64,000 bases of DNA from Diadema setosum. Lineage: Eukaryota > Echinodermata > Echinoidea > Diadematoida > Diadematidae. The stretch lies in the NCBI GenBank assembly GCA_033980235.1, contig CM067062.1, positions 4,546,696-4,610,695 on the forward strand, written 5' to 3'. Position numbers and translations under genes: made by a program. Every line of letters begins with the position of its first letter. The first letter of the stretch is position 1. Positions 39,901-51,900 of this stretch are shown in pieces. The notes under the pieces are model-generated. The model worked only from the letters and a program-made list of their open reading frames with translations, did not search any database and was not told the origin of the DNA.

Positions 39901-42712
39901 TGTTACTTTGTTGTTGTTGTCCTTCGATTTGTTTTAATGATTGCTGAAAAAAAAGAAATACATTTCTAATTGTGTCCAATGTTTCTTTTTCTATAATATG
40001 ACATGCTTTCACATAGATCTGGAAAGAGGAAAAAGAGTAAAAAACACAGGTATTGCTCGTGTGCACAAAAGTCTATTGCTGTGCTTATATTGTCCATTCA
40101 CTCATCCCCGTTACAGTCCGATGAAATGCTTTGCAAATCCTGGGTACTGTGATGACTTTGACGATTTAGTTTCTGGTGTGTATGCATTCGGTATGGAAAG
40201 ATCAGAGTTGGTTCAAATGACCACTTACACAACATGGGTGCCTGAGGGTTTGAATTTCATTTTTTTGTTATTCTTCACATCCCAGTACCCCCTTAACCCT
40301 TACCACCCCCACCCCCCCCCCCCCCAAATAAAAAACCCAAAAGAAAGAAAGAAAAAAAAAACCAAAACATGACATAAACGAGGACATAAGGGGAATTCAA
40401 ATATTTGGTTTGATTTGACTCCTGGTTCTCAACCTAAGTTCCATGTTTTGTTATTTCACAGGGCTGTATTAATTCAGGAAAATTACATTAGCTCATGCAG
40501 GTAAAAAGTGGTTGGAGTTTAAACTGTCTGTCCTCACTGAAAGGTGTTTGTTCAGGTGAAGTGGGGCATGATTCCATTAAAAATAAAAATAAAAATGAAG
40601 GAATGTTTTCATCCCACCTCTTGCACCCCCCAACTTTCATGAGAGGTGTACTACAAACTGCACATCCACACATTCACACACTCACACACACACACACTTC
40701 CACACACACATGGAAAAAAAAACAACAAGCAGAAGAAACTGAATGATAATGCAACAGATGTTTGAAGGGGATGGCTGGTAACTGATCAGTGGGAATCAGT
40801 TGGAATGTTGGGGGATGATTGTCCAATCCTTGTGGGATTCATTTAAGAGAACATTATATATCTATTGCTGTGCAAAAATTATTTGCTTCAGAATGGTCTC
40901 ATATTCAAGTAATATGCAGTTCAATGTTTCCAGGTTAGCATGCCTGTACAGTGTTGGGGCGATCGCTAATGGCCTGTTATACATAGTACTTGTACTCTTA
41001 AATGAATCCCACAAGGATTGGAACAATCATCCCCCAGCATTCCCACTGATTCCTACCGATCAGATACTAGCCATCCCCTTTAACCAGAAGAAGCAAGAGT
41101 ATATAAGGCACCATCCACCAAGAAAGGGAATGTGGGAGGCTTTAGTATGGCACCTGAATGCAAACAAGCAACACACCTCTCTGGTCGCTCTTTATAGACG
41201 TTTTACATTTTTCCGCAAGCACATCTAAGATGCATACTATTCTAGGATGTGATGCGCGGAGGATGCCATTTATATGCCTATTTCATAGTGTTTGAAATTG
41301 ATCTTTAATCATAACATAATAATAGTTACTGTAAAGTTCCGTGTATAAGATGCACTATTTTTTCGTCGGAAAACGTTGAAAATCGGAGGTGCGCCGTATA
41401 CACGGGTACAGTCGAATCACAGAAAAAAATCCGTCATGTACACCCAATTTTATAAGGCCTTCTTGGGGCCATGTATGCCCATCGACGTTTGGAAGGTAAG
41501 CAATCACTAAAACTTACGGATAAATGAGCGATCTTTCAATCTGGACACCCACAAAAGCTTCAAATACAAGATAAACTTACATTGGCCTTGTGCAGTAACG
41601 ATGTATCAATCTGGCCATAGACAACAGCTGTAACAGCACTGCTGTATGCTACCGATGTCAGTCTACCAAGCTACCAACAGCCAACCTAGTAGCTGGAATA
41701 CGCGATGTACAGGTATCATTACTAAATTACCAATACCGTAAAACTTATCAATGTACTAGTATTAATATGGCCATAGACAAAAGCTGTAAAATACGGAGTA
41801 GGATCGACACTATGTCATTGTAAATATGAACGATGTGTGAAGCATGCATGCATATCCATGTCGTTCGTTTGCTCTTCATTTCACGAGGCCAGCTAGGATA
41901 GCATAGCTACACTGTAGCTAGCTAGCTAGCTAGCTAGCTAGCAAGCCTTTTGCAAAGGCAGCAGCTGCAGAGAGGCTTTTGCAATGGACTCGCGTGCACA
42001 CAGCAATCGGATCGGAGCGCGCTTGCCCATTGCGCGCTGTGTGTGCGCAAGTCCATTGCTCTCTGTGTGCGTGTGCTGAAATTATAGCGAGCTGCCTTTT
42101 GCAAAAGGCTAGCACTGTGTATACAAGCATGGTACAAGAGACACACATGTTACTGGTAATCCCTCCGGGCGAAACAACAGTGAGTGTGATTACTGTACGC
42201 ACCGTACGTCTCGCCGTATGATCCCTCTGCTACACTTGTTGATATTTTTCTTATTTTTCGTAATGAACCTTCCAGTCTGACATGCATCAATATGCGAGAC
42301 ACCCTCTGCTATGTATGACAGCAAAGATCGTACTGTACACTCATGAGTACGATATGCATGACACATGTACCACGATTGAAAGGCGAAACAATAGCAAGTG
42401 AGTACCGAGACAAGTCTCGCATTTTGCGTCTTCCATATTTTGCCGATGTCGGATGAATAGTGTTAAAAGAAAGTATGAAAGGAAATGAAAAATAGAGCAA
42501 ATACATACTGCATTCTAGGGAAATTTTGAGCTGAAATAATATGTATGACACACGCGATATTTGCGTGGAAATTTTTGTGTTTTTGTTTTTTTTTAATTTT
42601 AGGTCCGAAAGTAGGGGTGCGTCTTATACACGGAACTTTACGGGGTATCTGCTTTTTGTGTTGATACTCAGTCCAGTGAACTGGATGTGCAAAAAAAAAT
42701 AATAAAAAAAAA

Positions 42713-42786
<74 letters not shown>

Positions 42787-45433
42787 AGATTACATACACA
42801 TTGAATCAATGAAACATCAACATATCTGGGGGCATTTTAGCAAGCTTTGTGTCAGATATTTTTTTCTGAACAAATTTGCTCTCAGCCAATCAGATGCAAT
42901 GATTTCAGCAGCTTAAAACTGTTTGTCAGAAGAAATATATGACAAAATGCCTGATGAAAAGCCATCCTGACCAACCCACAGATATCTCAGATAAGCTGGG
43001 TGGTTGTTCTAGGATTTTGTTGTTGTTATTGATGGGATTATGCATGAGATTAATTTTTCATACATGTGTGTATATAATTTATGATGAAAAATCATTTTCT
43101 TTTTTTTTTTCATTTCATTGAGGAGGAATTAGTTGTAGTCAGACTTCAGGCTACTGGGGAAAAACTGTTACTAGCTAGTTTTTAGAGGAACATAGCTAGG
43201 CAGGTGTTTGCAATGGCTTTAACTAGCAAGTAGTCTTTTCCAACAATGTGTAAAGGGTAACTATGCAGCAACTCAAGTTCTTTGATGTGCTATGAAAATG
43301 TCTGGGAGTGCAGTAGTTGCCATCTTGCAGTGGAAAAACAAAATTTTTGATAAGCAAACAAGGGAAAAAACAAGAAATTGGTCTCTTTCTATGTACTTCA
43401 TATGCTCTGGTGGCATTGTGCTTCTAAAGAAACCCCTCAGAAATTCAAACAGACAACAACAAAATGCTGCATTTTGCGTTGCCATTTCACAATTCTTGCT
43501 GTGTGCAATCATACACATATTTTGATGCATTTTGGGGAAATTATTTTTCAATATTAATGCACTCCATTGCAGTTAATAGTTTCTAATGTGTCATTCCATG
43601 TGTTATGCCAACATCAGTTGAATTGAATGCAGTGCAAAGGCAAACGAATAAGCGTAGTGTAACAGCTCAAATGCAGATTTTTGCACGAAAACCAAGAGTC
43701 TTATTCACGTGTTACCACTTTAATCTAGCATGTCAAACCTACCTGCACACATGCATCTGTAGATGTATACATTAGAATGCCACACACAAAGTAAGAGTCA
43801 TCCAAAAAAAAAAAAAAAAAATACTCATGCAAGCTTACTTTTCTTTTTTCATTTTTTAATGCTAAAAGCAGCGTAAACCATTTAAAAAAGTAGGCGGTAG
43901 GCAGTCATTTTGGTACATAGACGCTTTTAAAGAGCTGGAAAATTTTCTGCTGCCACGGAAAGAATACTCATCTTTAAATTGTAGAAATGCTTGCAATTCC
44001 TCATGATCTGTCCTAGTCTCAATAACTTTCCTCCATACCGTACAACATAGCTCCAGTTTTGTCATTTCATATACTGAATGTTTACTTTCAAGATGACTTA
44101 TATCAAAAGTACATTTCCAGTTTTTTTTTTTTCATTATGAGAGTTGCTTGTGTGGTAGGATAGAGGGTCCTTGTTAAAGATGCCATGATCATTCTGGCTC
44201 AGGATAAATTCATAATGTATATAATTAAAAGTCTAGACTATTTGATGCTAAATATCCATCTTGAAACTTGGGAAATGGTGCCTACTAGGGTACAGGAACG
44301 TTAACAAAACACTGGTACCAAATGTAAAAAATATATATATTTTTTTTTAGAAATTTGATTTAGAAATGTAGAAATTTATAAATGCACATTCCAGAAGTTA
44401 TAGTAACTTTATGATTAAATAATTCAGGAATTACAGCAACCTCCATCTCATATAACAAGATTTAAGCTCTAACCTTTGCAGTATCTTCAGCCTGGGAAAC
44501 AAGACTAACCCTGAGCCATGGTCCATGGTAGCTATGCTACTACATAGCCCAGGAAACCTTAGCCTATTACAAGGCTGATTACTGTGTTGTTGTGCCAAAC
44601 ATGTACTGCCATGCACATTTCCTTCAGAATCAAACATCAACTGGAATATGTCTGTTGAGACTAAACATTTCACATTTTGAATTGGTAAATGGCACATGGT
44701 CTCACTGCTGTGAACATTCTGAACTTCATTGCAGCTGTCTTAGATTCCACTCCCGTTGCTTTGTAGTTTAATTGTAGTGTTTTTATGTTTTTGTTTTGTG
44801 TTTCTTTCTTTTTCATCCTTGTGTATCAGCTCATCATCTGCGCTAACCCATTACTGAAGGCTGACTTGATTTCTGTAATTCAAGCTCAAAACTCAGCTAG
44901 GACCATGACTTCTACAATTTTCATGCAAACACTTTGTAGCTCAGTTCAAACATTATTAGAAAACTGTGCTCTGTTACAGATCGTTGTTTACTTTAATTTT
45001 GTATCTAACTATTTTTGTTCACTTTCCTTGTGTCCCTTCTGTCACATTGTTATGCAGGAAAGAGAAGAAGAGTAGTCATAAGAGGTGAGTGATACTTTTA
45101 TAGATAGCAGATCAAAGTGTGATGTGATATCAGTGGCAATGTGGCTAATATTTGTTGATTTATTTGTGGAGAATGGTGGTATATGGTGGTTTATGCATTA
45201 TCAACCTGTTGAGGATGAGTCCTGAGTATACTCAGGCAAGTATCTATTGGCATTGCTTGTTGTAGCAAAATCAAACCGTCTCAAATATTTTGATGGTAAT
45301 TTCTGATAAGTATGAATGCATATCTATGAAAGAATGTTGGTTAGTGTGCAAAAAACAACAATAACAACAACCCAGGTATTGTGTATTTTGAATGCTAACA
45401 GTAATTCTGTGGTCAACATAGAAAGTGTGTGTA

Positions 45434-45464
<31 letters not shown>

Positions 45465-45917
45465 GTGAAAGATAATGGTCTCATTTTTAAAAATGGGGGT
45501 GGGGGGTCGGGAGAGGAATGGGAGAACTTGCTGTTGTGTAGTCTGGGGGGCTATTAAGTAGGTTTGTTTCTATTAGATTGCTGGACAAAATATTACTTCT
45601 AGTATAACTTGGCAATTGCACTCAGACATTCAAGAAAAACGGAGGAAATTTCATGGGATACTTTGGATTCCCATTGCCTTGTCTATGTGAGTTAGATGTC
45701 ACTAGAACAATTTTTCTTGCTGCCCCTCCATTACCATGATCACAGTAGCAGCAGGGACAAGTCAGAGAAGCATCACAGCAGCAAGCGCAGCCACCGCCAC
45801 CGCACCAGGGATGACAGTGACTCTGACTCGGGGGGAGAGTCTGCTGGGTGAGTAAGGACTTTGTTCAATCTAACTGGCCTAAAATTGTTTGACTGTTTCT
45901 TTCTTTCTTTCTTCTTC

Positions 45918-45948
<31 letters not shown>

Positions 45949-48900
45949 CCTTCTTCTCCTCCTCCTCCTCTTCCTTCTTTTCCTTCTCCTTCTTCCTCTC
46001 CTTCTCTTTCTTTTACTTCTTCTTCTTCTTCTTGATACTTCTGCATTGCTGCACACTGGTACTGGTGTGACGGTCTCTGACCAGTTTAAATCACTGTTAG
46101 CTCAGCAACTTTTTCAGGAAACTGTAGAAAGTATAAAAACTGGGTACCTACTGGTCCGACAGACAGGTTGGACCAGTAGAAAAGATGGGTCAGTGTGCAG
46201 CCCTGCTTCTGTATGGAAACATTTGTGGAAAGTATTTCAGTTTCTGCCATTCTTGATTTGCGGTTTAGAGGAAGACCGCGTTCAAAATCTTGCTGGTGAA
46301 AAAGCAGTATGGTATATTTTGTGAATCATAAGCCATGTCTGTGAATGCTGCTGCAGTCACTGTCTTAAGTGGTTTCCTTCTTTGTTTGTTCATGCCTGAC
46401 TGAAGTTGGCCTTGGTGAAAAAAAAAAAAATGTTGCTTGATTGCTTTAGCCATTGTTTGATTCACATAACCCTTGATGCATTTTTACTTGTAGCAAAAGA
46501 AAATTCATTTCGATAAGCTTTGATTTGTTATTTAGTTGTTGTTGTTGTTTTGTTTTGTTTTGTTTTGTTTTTTTTTTGGGGGGGGAGTAGTTTTGGCAAA
46601 CTATAGGTATTATAGATGAAGAAAGAGCAAACTGGAATTATTGATGTACGTCAAAATGAAAAAAAAAAAAAGTAAGGAAGGTGACCTATGGGTCTGGAGA
46701 TCCAAGAATAGTCAAATCCAAGTTCTGATATACAGCAAGAATGTTGACTTCACCTTTGGGCTGTTAGCAATATTGACACCAAGTGAAATTAATCGCTTCA
46801 TTTTCAGGTCTTCACCGGAGAGGAGTCGGCGCTCCCACCACTCACGCTCCCCAGACTCCAAGCGCCACCACAAGAAAGATGAGAGCTCCCGGTCCAGCAA
46901 GAAGAGCGGAAGCAGGCGGTCCTACTCCCACGACTCGGACAGGTCCAGGAGCTATTCCAGGTCCCCGGAGAGGCGCTCACATCGACACTCGAGATCAAGG
47001 AGCAGGAATAGGTGAGTTTTCATTGCAGTACCGTAACTGCTCAGTAACAAGGTTAATTTGCTTATGTGGTCTAAATGAAAAGTTTTGACTTTCTCACAGG
47101 AGTGCTCTTCTAAATTTTTGTAGTACACTGTTTTACCATTCCACTTTCAATGTAGTGATAAGGCATCATTTTTAGAATCAACAAAAATTAAAAGATATTA
47201 GGAAAAAAACATGTTCTGAGCATGTGCAGAAGCGCCTGTCAAGTCGATCTATTTTTAACTTGCCTCACCTGAGTTTTTCACTACGCGTACTGGGCTATAT
47301 TTACGTCCGCACAATTTGCAACGTAGAGAACTACTTCATGCACCGACCATATGGGGGCGCCATTTTGTTATTTATACGTTGCGTCCCAGCGTAATCTGAA
47401 GCTACTTTTCAATGCGACGCAGGGGAGAGGAGAACGTCCAACGCACTCGTTGTCTCAAACGTCCGCGCATCAAAATCTAAAGCTCCCTATTATTCAAACT
47501 ATAACTATATGTATATAATTAAAGTACCAGTATGTGCATAAACTATGTTACTCTTGGAAAGCCTGTTTCATAAACTATGTTACTCTTGGAAAGCCTGTTT
47601 AAAATATAATGAAATATGAAGCAGCCATATAGACTGTGCTGTGTGGACTGCAGTGCAGAAAATGGAACAAGCCTAGTTTGATTCCCAGTCATATACAGTA
47701 GACATGAGGAGGAATGTTAACTGCTACTATAATCATCTTTTCCTCTTGCAACATACTAGGTCCCGCAGTTACTCCAAGGAGAGGCGACGGTCCCGTTCCC
47801 GTTCCCTGAGCTACTCCCCCTACCAGCGCCGCCAGTCCCGCAGCAAGAGCCCCAGCTCCAAGACTAAGGAGAAGAACTTCTCGCCGATCCGCAAGCGGCG
47901 CGACTCGCCCAGCTTCCTGGACCGCCGGAGAATCACCAGGTTAGTGGTCCAAGACCGGCGTCGGGGTCCCAGATGAAGGTCTGACCCGATGCCTTTGGGC
48001 ATCCAGGACCACGTTGCATTCTCTCCTCAGTTGTGATGTTGAGATGTTTAGCTGGGTGTGCACTCAAGGACGGGTTGTTGAGAAGTGGATGGCATGATGC
48101 TTTTCAGACAGTAGAATTTAAATTATTACTTGGATCATGTTAAACCGACTGAGATGAAGGTCATTCTCAGCACGCCCAAGTCATTGACTCAACAAAATAG
48201 TGTGACAATTTTTATGAACATGCAGCCTATCATTTTGATGTTTTTGGGGGGACATATTCTTTATTGAATTTGTATTCATTTCGGCAAAGGTGTGGTTAAC
48301 CAGCAATGAAGGCAATCTTCCCTACATCACCTCAATTGAGTCGTATGGAACCTGTTGTGTGCATACCTAGCTAAATTTGTTGAAGAAAGCAGAATGAACG
48401 GTGTGATAAATCTATGACATGACATTGCCAAATTTTATTACAGGAACGAATTAAGAAGTATAAGCACTTGTTATTGGTATTTGTAACAGCGTTGTTTTGC
48501 AGTGGTATCAACATTTGCTTGCAGTACGATGATATATTCAACCCATCGATCTCAGCTGCGCAATATCACAAAGCCATTTTTTAAAAATACAAATTTAGCT
48601 ACACTGTAGTAAATCAAAATATAATACAACATAAGGTGGATGGATGATTTGAACAATTAGAGGTGATATATATTCAGTGACCCAAGTGGGAAGTAAATTT
48701 GTCTGATATGATCAACGAGACACAGCAGACAGTGTATGGCTCTGAGCGGAGATGAGATCGTTGGGTTGAAGCCAGGACCAGCGCACCGAGTGTTACACTT
48801 GTGTTTGCAGAGAACAATGGTAGCATCACCACAGTGTGAACACAACACAAGTTTGTATTTATGTAGTTTGTACGTGTGTGAGTATGTGTGTGTTTAAAGA

Positions 48901-51900
48901 TGCACCAGTTTTAGAGTGATAATGCACCACAGTTTTAACAGCAGGATAATCTTTGCCAGACATTGTGATAACATGTCACCGTATGTTAGGCCTTTGTAAT
49001 GAACTTTGTGAATTTCCCTCACAGAGATTGTTGTTTCAATTGCCTTGTCCAATGTTTGCGTATAGAATGTACCGTGATGTAGATGTTAATGGCATGATTG
49101 TGTGCAGTTATGATGCATGATGGTTGTCTGCTCATTGTCAAGTGTCTGTAAGTACTTTGTGATGTGTGTGGCAGTAAGCAATCTTGTTCGATGTTCGATA
49201 GGCTTACCTGTGATATGTACGATGTATAGAATCAGTAGATGTAGCTATGTGACATAGATAGACATCGTACATATATGTATATGAAAGCTTGTGATTGTTC
49301 TTTTATAATGTTGCTTGCTTGTGATAAGTCATAGAAATTCCTTGGTTATTTCTTTTCCACAGCATTTTACATTATTATTCAATGCATTCCAGTATCTATG
49401 TTTCCACTGATTATTCTCAGCATAGATGGACTAATTTTATGAGGTACTCAAAAGGCCAGATGTGACAAATGATAAGCTTGCCTGAACACACCCAATATGG
49501 CAACACCTATTTGTATGAAATATGCACAGGCCAACACATTAGCAATATGCGAACCAATAACTGTTGGATGAGGTGGTAGGAAGTCATGCATCTAGACAAA
49601 ACTGCCAAAATTCCCTAATTTTGTGGGAGGTCCCCCTGAAAGCTGAACTTTCTCTTCATGCTCTGATAATTGGATATGAAAGCCTCCCATATTTGGGGAT
49701 TAGTTTGCCCAATTGAGATGCACATAATACACCTAGTATCTCTCTCATTGCTCATCAGAATCTCCCTACAGTGATTTAAAAAATAAATAACAGCAGGCCT
49801 GTCCGAGTATGTTAAGAAATTTGTCCATTACTCTGCTGAGTTTTGTTATATATACTGCAAGTAAGAGATTATGTACCTGTGAGTGTGGTGAAGGTTTTGC
49901 CGGGAACTTAGGCCCAGCATACGAGTGATTTTGTTTGGGAGAGTTCCGTTGTTCGTCTCTCTTCTATCTCTCTCTGTCTCACACACACACACAAACACAA
50001 AACAAAATGAGAAAAGGTAGAAAAATATAAAGAGAAATTCAGTCAGATTCCTCCACAGGTATAGTGATTTACAATGGTGTATGTTGTATGCTGGGTCACC
50101 CCTCTTCCCTTCTCTCCTGGCAAATAAACATTCTCTCTGTAGCAGTAGGAGATCGACTAGCAGAGATCGTGGCTACTACGATGATGACCGTCGACGCCGA
50201 CGCGACGACAGCAGGGATCGCAGCCGGTCTCGGTCGCGGTCACGAGACCGTGACCGCCACTACTACCGCCGATGAAACATGAAGATGTCAATCGCCTTCC
50301 AAAAGTGTAGGGGATGCTTTACAGTTTTTGTCTGTTTAAGTCACTACTACTAACCATAGTTCACATTTTCTGTTCATTTTTTGTTTTTTACCTAGTCTCA
50401 CAGGAATGCCAAAGAATGCTGCATTCACTGCCTGCAGAGTTCCTAGCTCTCTAACTTCAAAGAAAGTTGATTGCTTTTCCCCAAAGTTTGTGCTACTCAA
50501 AAACCAATTATGCTGACTAGCGCAGCAAGGAAATGAAAAATGTATAGATATGGTTTTGATCACAAAAATTCTGGAATTGATTCTGCTTTACAATCCAAAG
50601 TGATTCATCTTCAAAAAAACAAAACAAAAAAACAAACAAAAGAAGAGAATAGTTTGTATTTTGGTACATTGCAAATCAAAAGTCACATAACTGAAGTTTT
50701 CTGCTATGCACTCCCAGCTGATAGGTAGATGATTCAAGATGAATGTGCAGTATTGAGACATCATCTTTGTTGTTTTGTAGCCCAAGCTTTGTGGTGAAAG
50801 CTATGTCGCTAGAAGCAGAGCATCTTTGCTGCAGATTAACACTGCTTAACCTTTCACCATGTTATACACACACGTCTATTCTGGTTGAACAAGCAAAAGA
50901 TGCCTTCTTCAGCTGGCTTTGAGTTATTGTTTGTGTCTGCATTTATTCTAGAAGAAAAAAAAAATTATTAGCTTGAAGGATCAAACTGTATAAGTATGCA
51001 ATCAAGAAAGAACAAGCAGGACGTAGTCTGATTAGCATACTTCTGTTCAAAAAAAAAATTCTGATCTTCAGATATCTTAATTACTCTTCTGCTTTGTTAG
51101 TTTGTTTGTTTTTGTTTCAAGTTTGCTATCACAGTATAGCCTAGTCAGGTGTGGAAAATGTATCTTTTGCTCCTTAAGTCACGTACATGAAGCAATATAT
51201 ACACACAATAAAACTTCCTTTCAATTGACCAGAGATATTTTCATCACCAGCCACCACACATGTATCCCATCTCCGTTATAGATACAAGATTCATTCACAG
51301 ATCAGGTGATGCAGTGAAGCATCCATGAACCCGTTCACATCTAGACATTACGTAGAACCGTGCCAAGGGGATTCCTGCTCATAGGTCAAGATATTTCCAT
51401 TTACAGTTGTTAGAGTTTGCACTTGCAAGTGGTAGGCCAAAGGGGATGACAGTTGTGTGGGAATACTTGTGGTTAAAAGTGTGAGAATGTGTAAAGAATG
51501 TGCAGATGTACCCGTGCCCTCTCTTTCTCGTTTTGCCCCACCCCTTTTCAGAAATGTTTTTATAGCTCTTCATTGTCGTGGTCAGAGTGGTAACTGTTTA
51601 GTGGCGGTTTGGTCTTGTTCTTGGGTGGTGGGTATATCAAAATTCAGTGTTCTCTTTGCAAGGTGGCATGATTTGTTTAAACCTGTTTAGCAGGAAAAAG
51701 GAAACGACAAGGGGCATGCGGTCACAGAGCATTTTAGATCAGAGACAAATATACAGCCACATATCACATGTCTTTCAAGCACTCATTTAGTCTTTTCTCT
51801 GTTGTCTTTCTTTGTGTCATGTGACATTGTGTCATTTCAGACAATCTCAATGACATATGAACCCTCTGATTTGGATGTATACACACACACACATGGACTT

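Larger units (their letters stand above)
29455..40016 (+). other. srrm234: 10.6-kb Srrm234 intron
   Basis: It lies between the exon 5 donor and the 33-nt microexon. It holds the TIR element at 30,986-31,155, the minisatellite at 39,571-39,667, a small GTTGTTTATCAC/GTGATAAACAAC inverted repeat (38,417-38,482) and T-rich low-complexity tracts (36,160-36,540). The 29,560-29,850 stretch is CpG-containing, non-repetitive and non-coding. No further exon could be supported, but a very short or alternative exon could be missed. Confidence 0.75.
40050..45057 (+). other. srrm234: 5-kb Srrm234 intron with two transposons
   Basis: It contains the fold-back element at 40,765-41,080, TIR element copy B at 41,329-42,645 and a long TA microsatellite at 42,717-42,783. 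The remaining 2.3 kb is AT-rich with no supported feature. Confidence 0.8.

Noticed and set aside
41930..42221. Cys/Ala-rich frames of 70-90 aa on both strands
   Set aside because: They lie in TIR element copy B, and copy A does not preserve them.
43862..44065. 67-aa minus-strand frame with a protein-like composition
   Set aside because: It has no recognisable domain, splice structure or second supporting exon within the intron.
45865..46056. Arg/Lys-rich 63-aa frame on the minus strand
   Set aside because: It is the complement of the CTT/CTC tract; composition alone explains it.
48657..48848. 63-aa minus-strand frame with a B-box-like GGGTTGAAGCC inside
   Set aside because: There is no A box at the right distance, no family similarity and no splice context.
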